The notes under the pieces: generated by a model
What the model saw: only the letters and a program-made list of their open reading frames with translations
Told to the model about the DNA's origin: nothing
Database searches by the model: none
Source of the DNA: DATBHW01 sp035307385
GTDB taxonomy: Bacteria > Chloroflexota > Ktedonobacteria > Ktedonobacterales > DATBGS01
Reading direction: 5' to 3'
Assembly (NCBI GenBank): GCA_035307385.1
Contig: DATGID010000032.1
Coordinates: forward strand, 62,001 to 126,000
Length of the DNA: 64,000 nt
Part shown: one piece after another, positions 63,655 to 64,000 of the stretch
Layout of the letters: each line of letters begins with the position of its first letter
How positions within the stretch are numbered: position 1 is the first letter of the stretch
Program-made: the position numbers and the translations under genes

Positions 63655-64000
63655 TCAGGCGGCGGCTGGCTCGGCCTGGGTGGCGCGCTGCCAGACGATT
63701 TCGGCGGCTGTCAGCAGATGGGGGATGGGTTGACCTTCCGGCTGGCGCGCCAGCACGGCGTGCAACTGCCCGATGCGCGCCAGGGTGATGACCAAGGCCC
63801 AATAGCGCACTTCCCATTCCGACCAGCCCGACCGATGCAGCAGCGTGGTGGGGGCTTCCACCAGCCGCACCAGCCGCAGCAGTTCGGCCTCCAGCCGCCA
63901 CTGCGCCCAGGTGGCACGCTCGCGCTGCGCCTGTGCCCGCGTGAAGGGACGCGCCTGGATGTCTTGATGGAGGGTATCAGCATCATCGGGCAGCGCGAGG
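63655..64000 (-). CDS. partial hypothetical protein (5' end outside the window)
   Basis: The frame is open to the window edge; 114 residues of the C-terminal part are seen, helical and Arg/Leu/Trp-rich (RATWAQWRLEAELLRLVRLV), ending in an alanine-rich tail. No family recognised. The start is beyond position 64000. Confidence 0.6.
   Translation of the reverse strand, partial: LALPDDADTLHQDIQARPFTRAQAQRERATWAQWRLEAELLRLVRLVEAPTTLLHRSGWSEWEVRYWALVITLARIGQLHAVLARQPEGQPIPHLLTAAEIVWQRATQAEPAAA

Noticed and set aside
1..64000. CRISPR arrays, rRNA or tRNA genes
   Set aside because: No regularly spaced direct repeats, and I recognised no tRNA cloverleaf or rRNA segments; a tRNAscan-SE and Rfam run would settle this.

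Overview
The window is GC-rich bacterial DNA with densely packed, Shine-Dalgarno-led genes and no rRNA, tRNA or CRISPR array that I can see. The gene set fits Chloroflexota of the Ktedonobacteria type: MenA-type prenyltransferase, UbiB kinase, two DHA2 exporters, ECF sigma factors with extra C-terminal domains, DUF2795 proteins, a tiny Flp pilin, and many proline-rich or acidic membrane proteins of unknown role. There is peptidoglycan machinery (MurJ, MltG) and no outer-membrane or lipid A gene. The taxonomic call is an inference from gene content.

Layout. 0-5 kb (minus): UbiB kinase plus ornithine cyclodeaminase-like enzyme, an FMN hydroxy-acid oxidase and a small-molecule kinase. 5-10.4 kb: a two-gene exported protein/lipoprotein operon, a DsrE-like gene abutted by a TnpB-only insertion element, then an operon of PPOX-like oxidase, MenA-like prenyltransferase and a beta-rich protein. 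10.8-19.4 kb: glycosyltransferase, RMD1/YagE protein, radical SAM enzyme, small membrane proteins, DUF192 protein, two tail-disordered surface proteins each behind a clear sigma-70-type promoter, and trehalose phosphatase. 19.4-25 kb (minus): DHA2 exporter with an operator-overlapped promoter, YcaQ/AlkX-type glycosylase, a HAMP-like membrane protein and an SRPBCC protein. At 25.36-25.42 kb a 66-bp near-perfect palindrome separates that group from a divergent PhyH dioxygenase-AraC regulator pair. 27.3-30.6 kb: a decayed transposase beside a two-gene operon joining an ECF sigma factor-ankyrin fusion to a stand-alone, catalytically degenerate F1-ATPase beta-like protein. 30.8-33.8 kb: a second DHA2 exporter with paired operators and its probable TetR repressor. 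33.8-39.5 kb (minus): envelope cluster of TagA-type glycosyltransferase, MltG, heptose kinase, heptose adenylyltransferase and MurJ. 39.7-47 kb: assorted genes, a structured RNA leader candidate at 41.2-41.35 kb, a second ECF factor, a MidA-like methyltransferase, a small inverted-repeat element and a formaldehyde-dehydrogenase-like enzyme. 47-56.7 kb: PAS histidine kinase, zinc-ribbon/proline-rich membrane proteins, Flp pilin, and a DUF2795 pair (one single-domain protein, one membrane protein with seven copies). 56.9-64 kb: CNNM/CBS transporter-like protein, FolC, divergent AsnC regulator and RhtA-type exporter, a REP-associated tyrosine transposase next to GTAG-hairpin REP repeats, a TIR protein and a membrane protein.

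The strongest candidates for undescribed biology are the sigma-ankyrin/F1-beta-like operon, the seven-repeat DUF2795 membrane protein with its stand-alone partner, the structured leader at 41.2 kb, the 66-bp palindrome controlling (or splitting) two operons, and the REP/RAYT system with a second REP pair inside a 249-bp inverted-repeat element 16 kb away.
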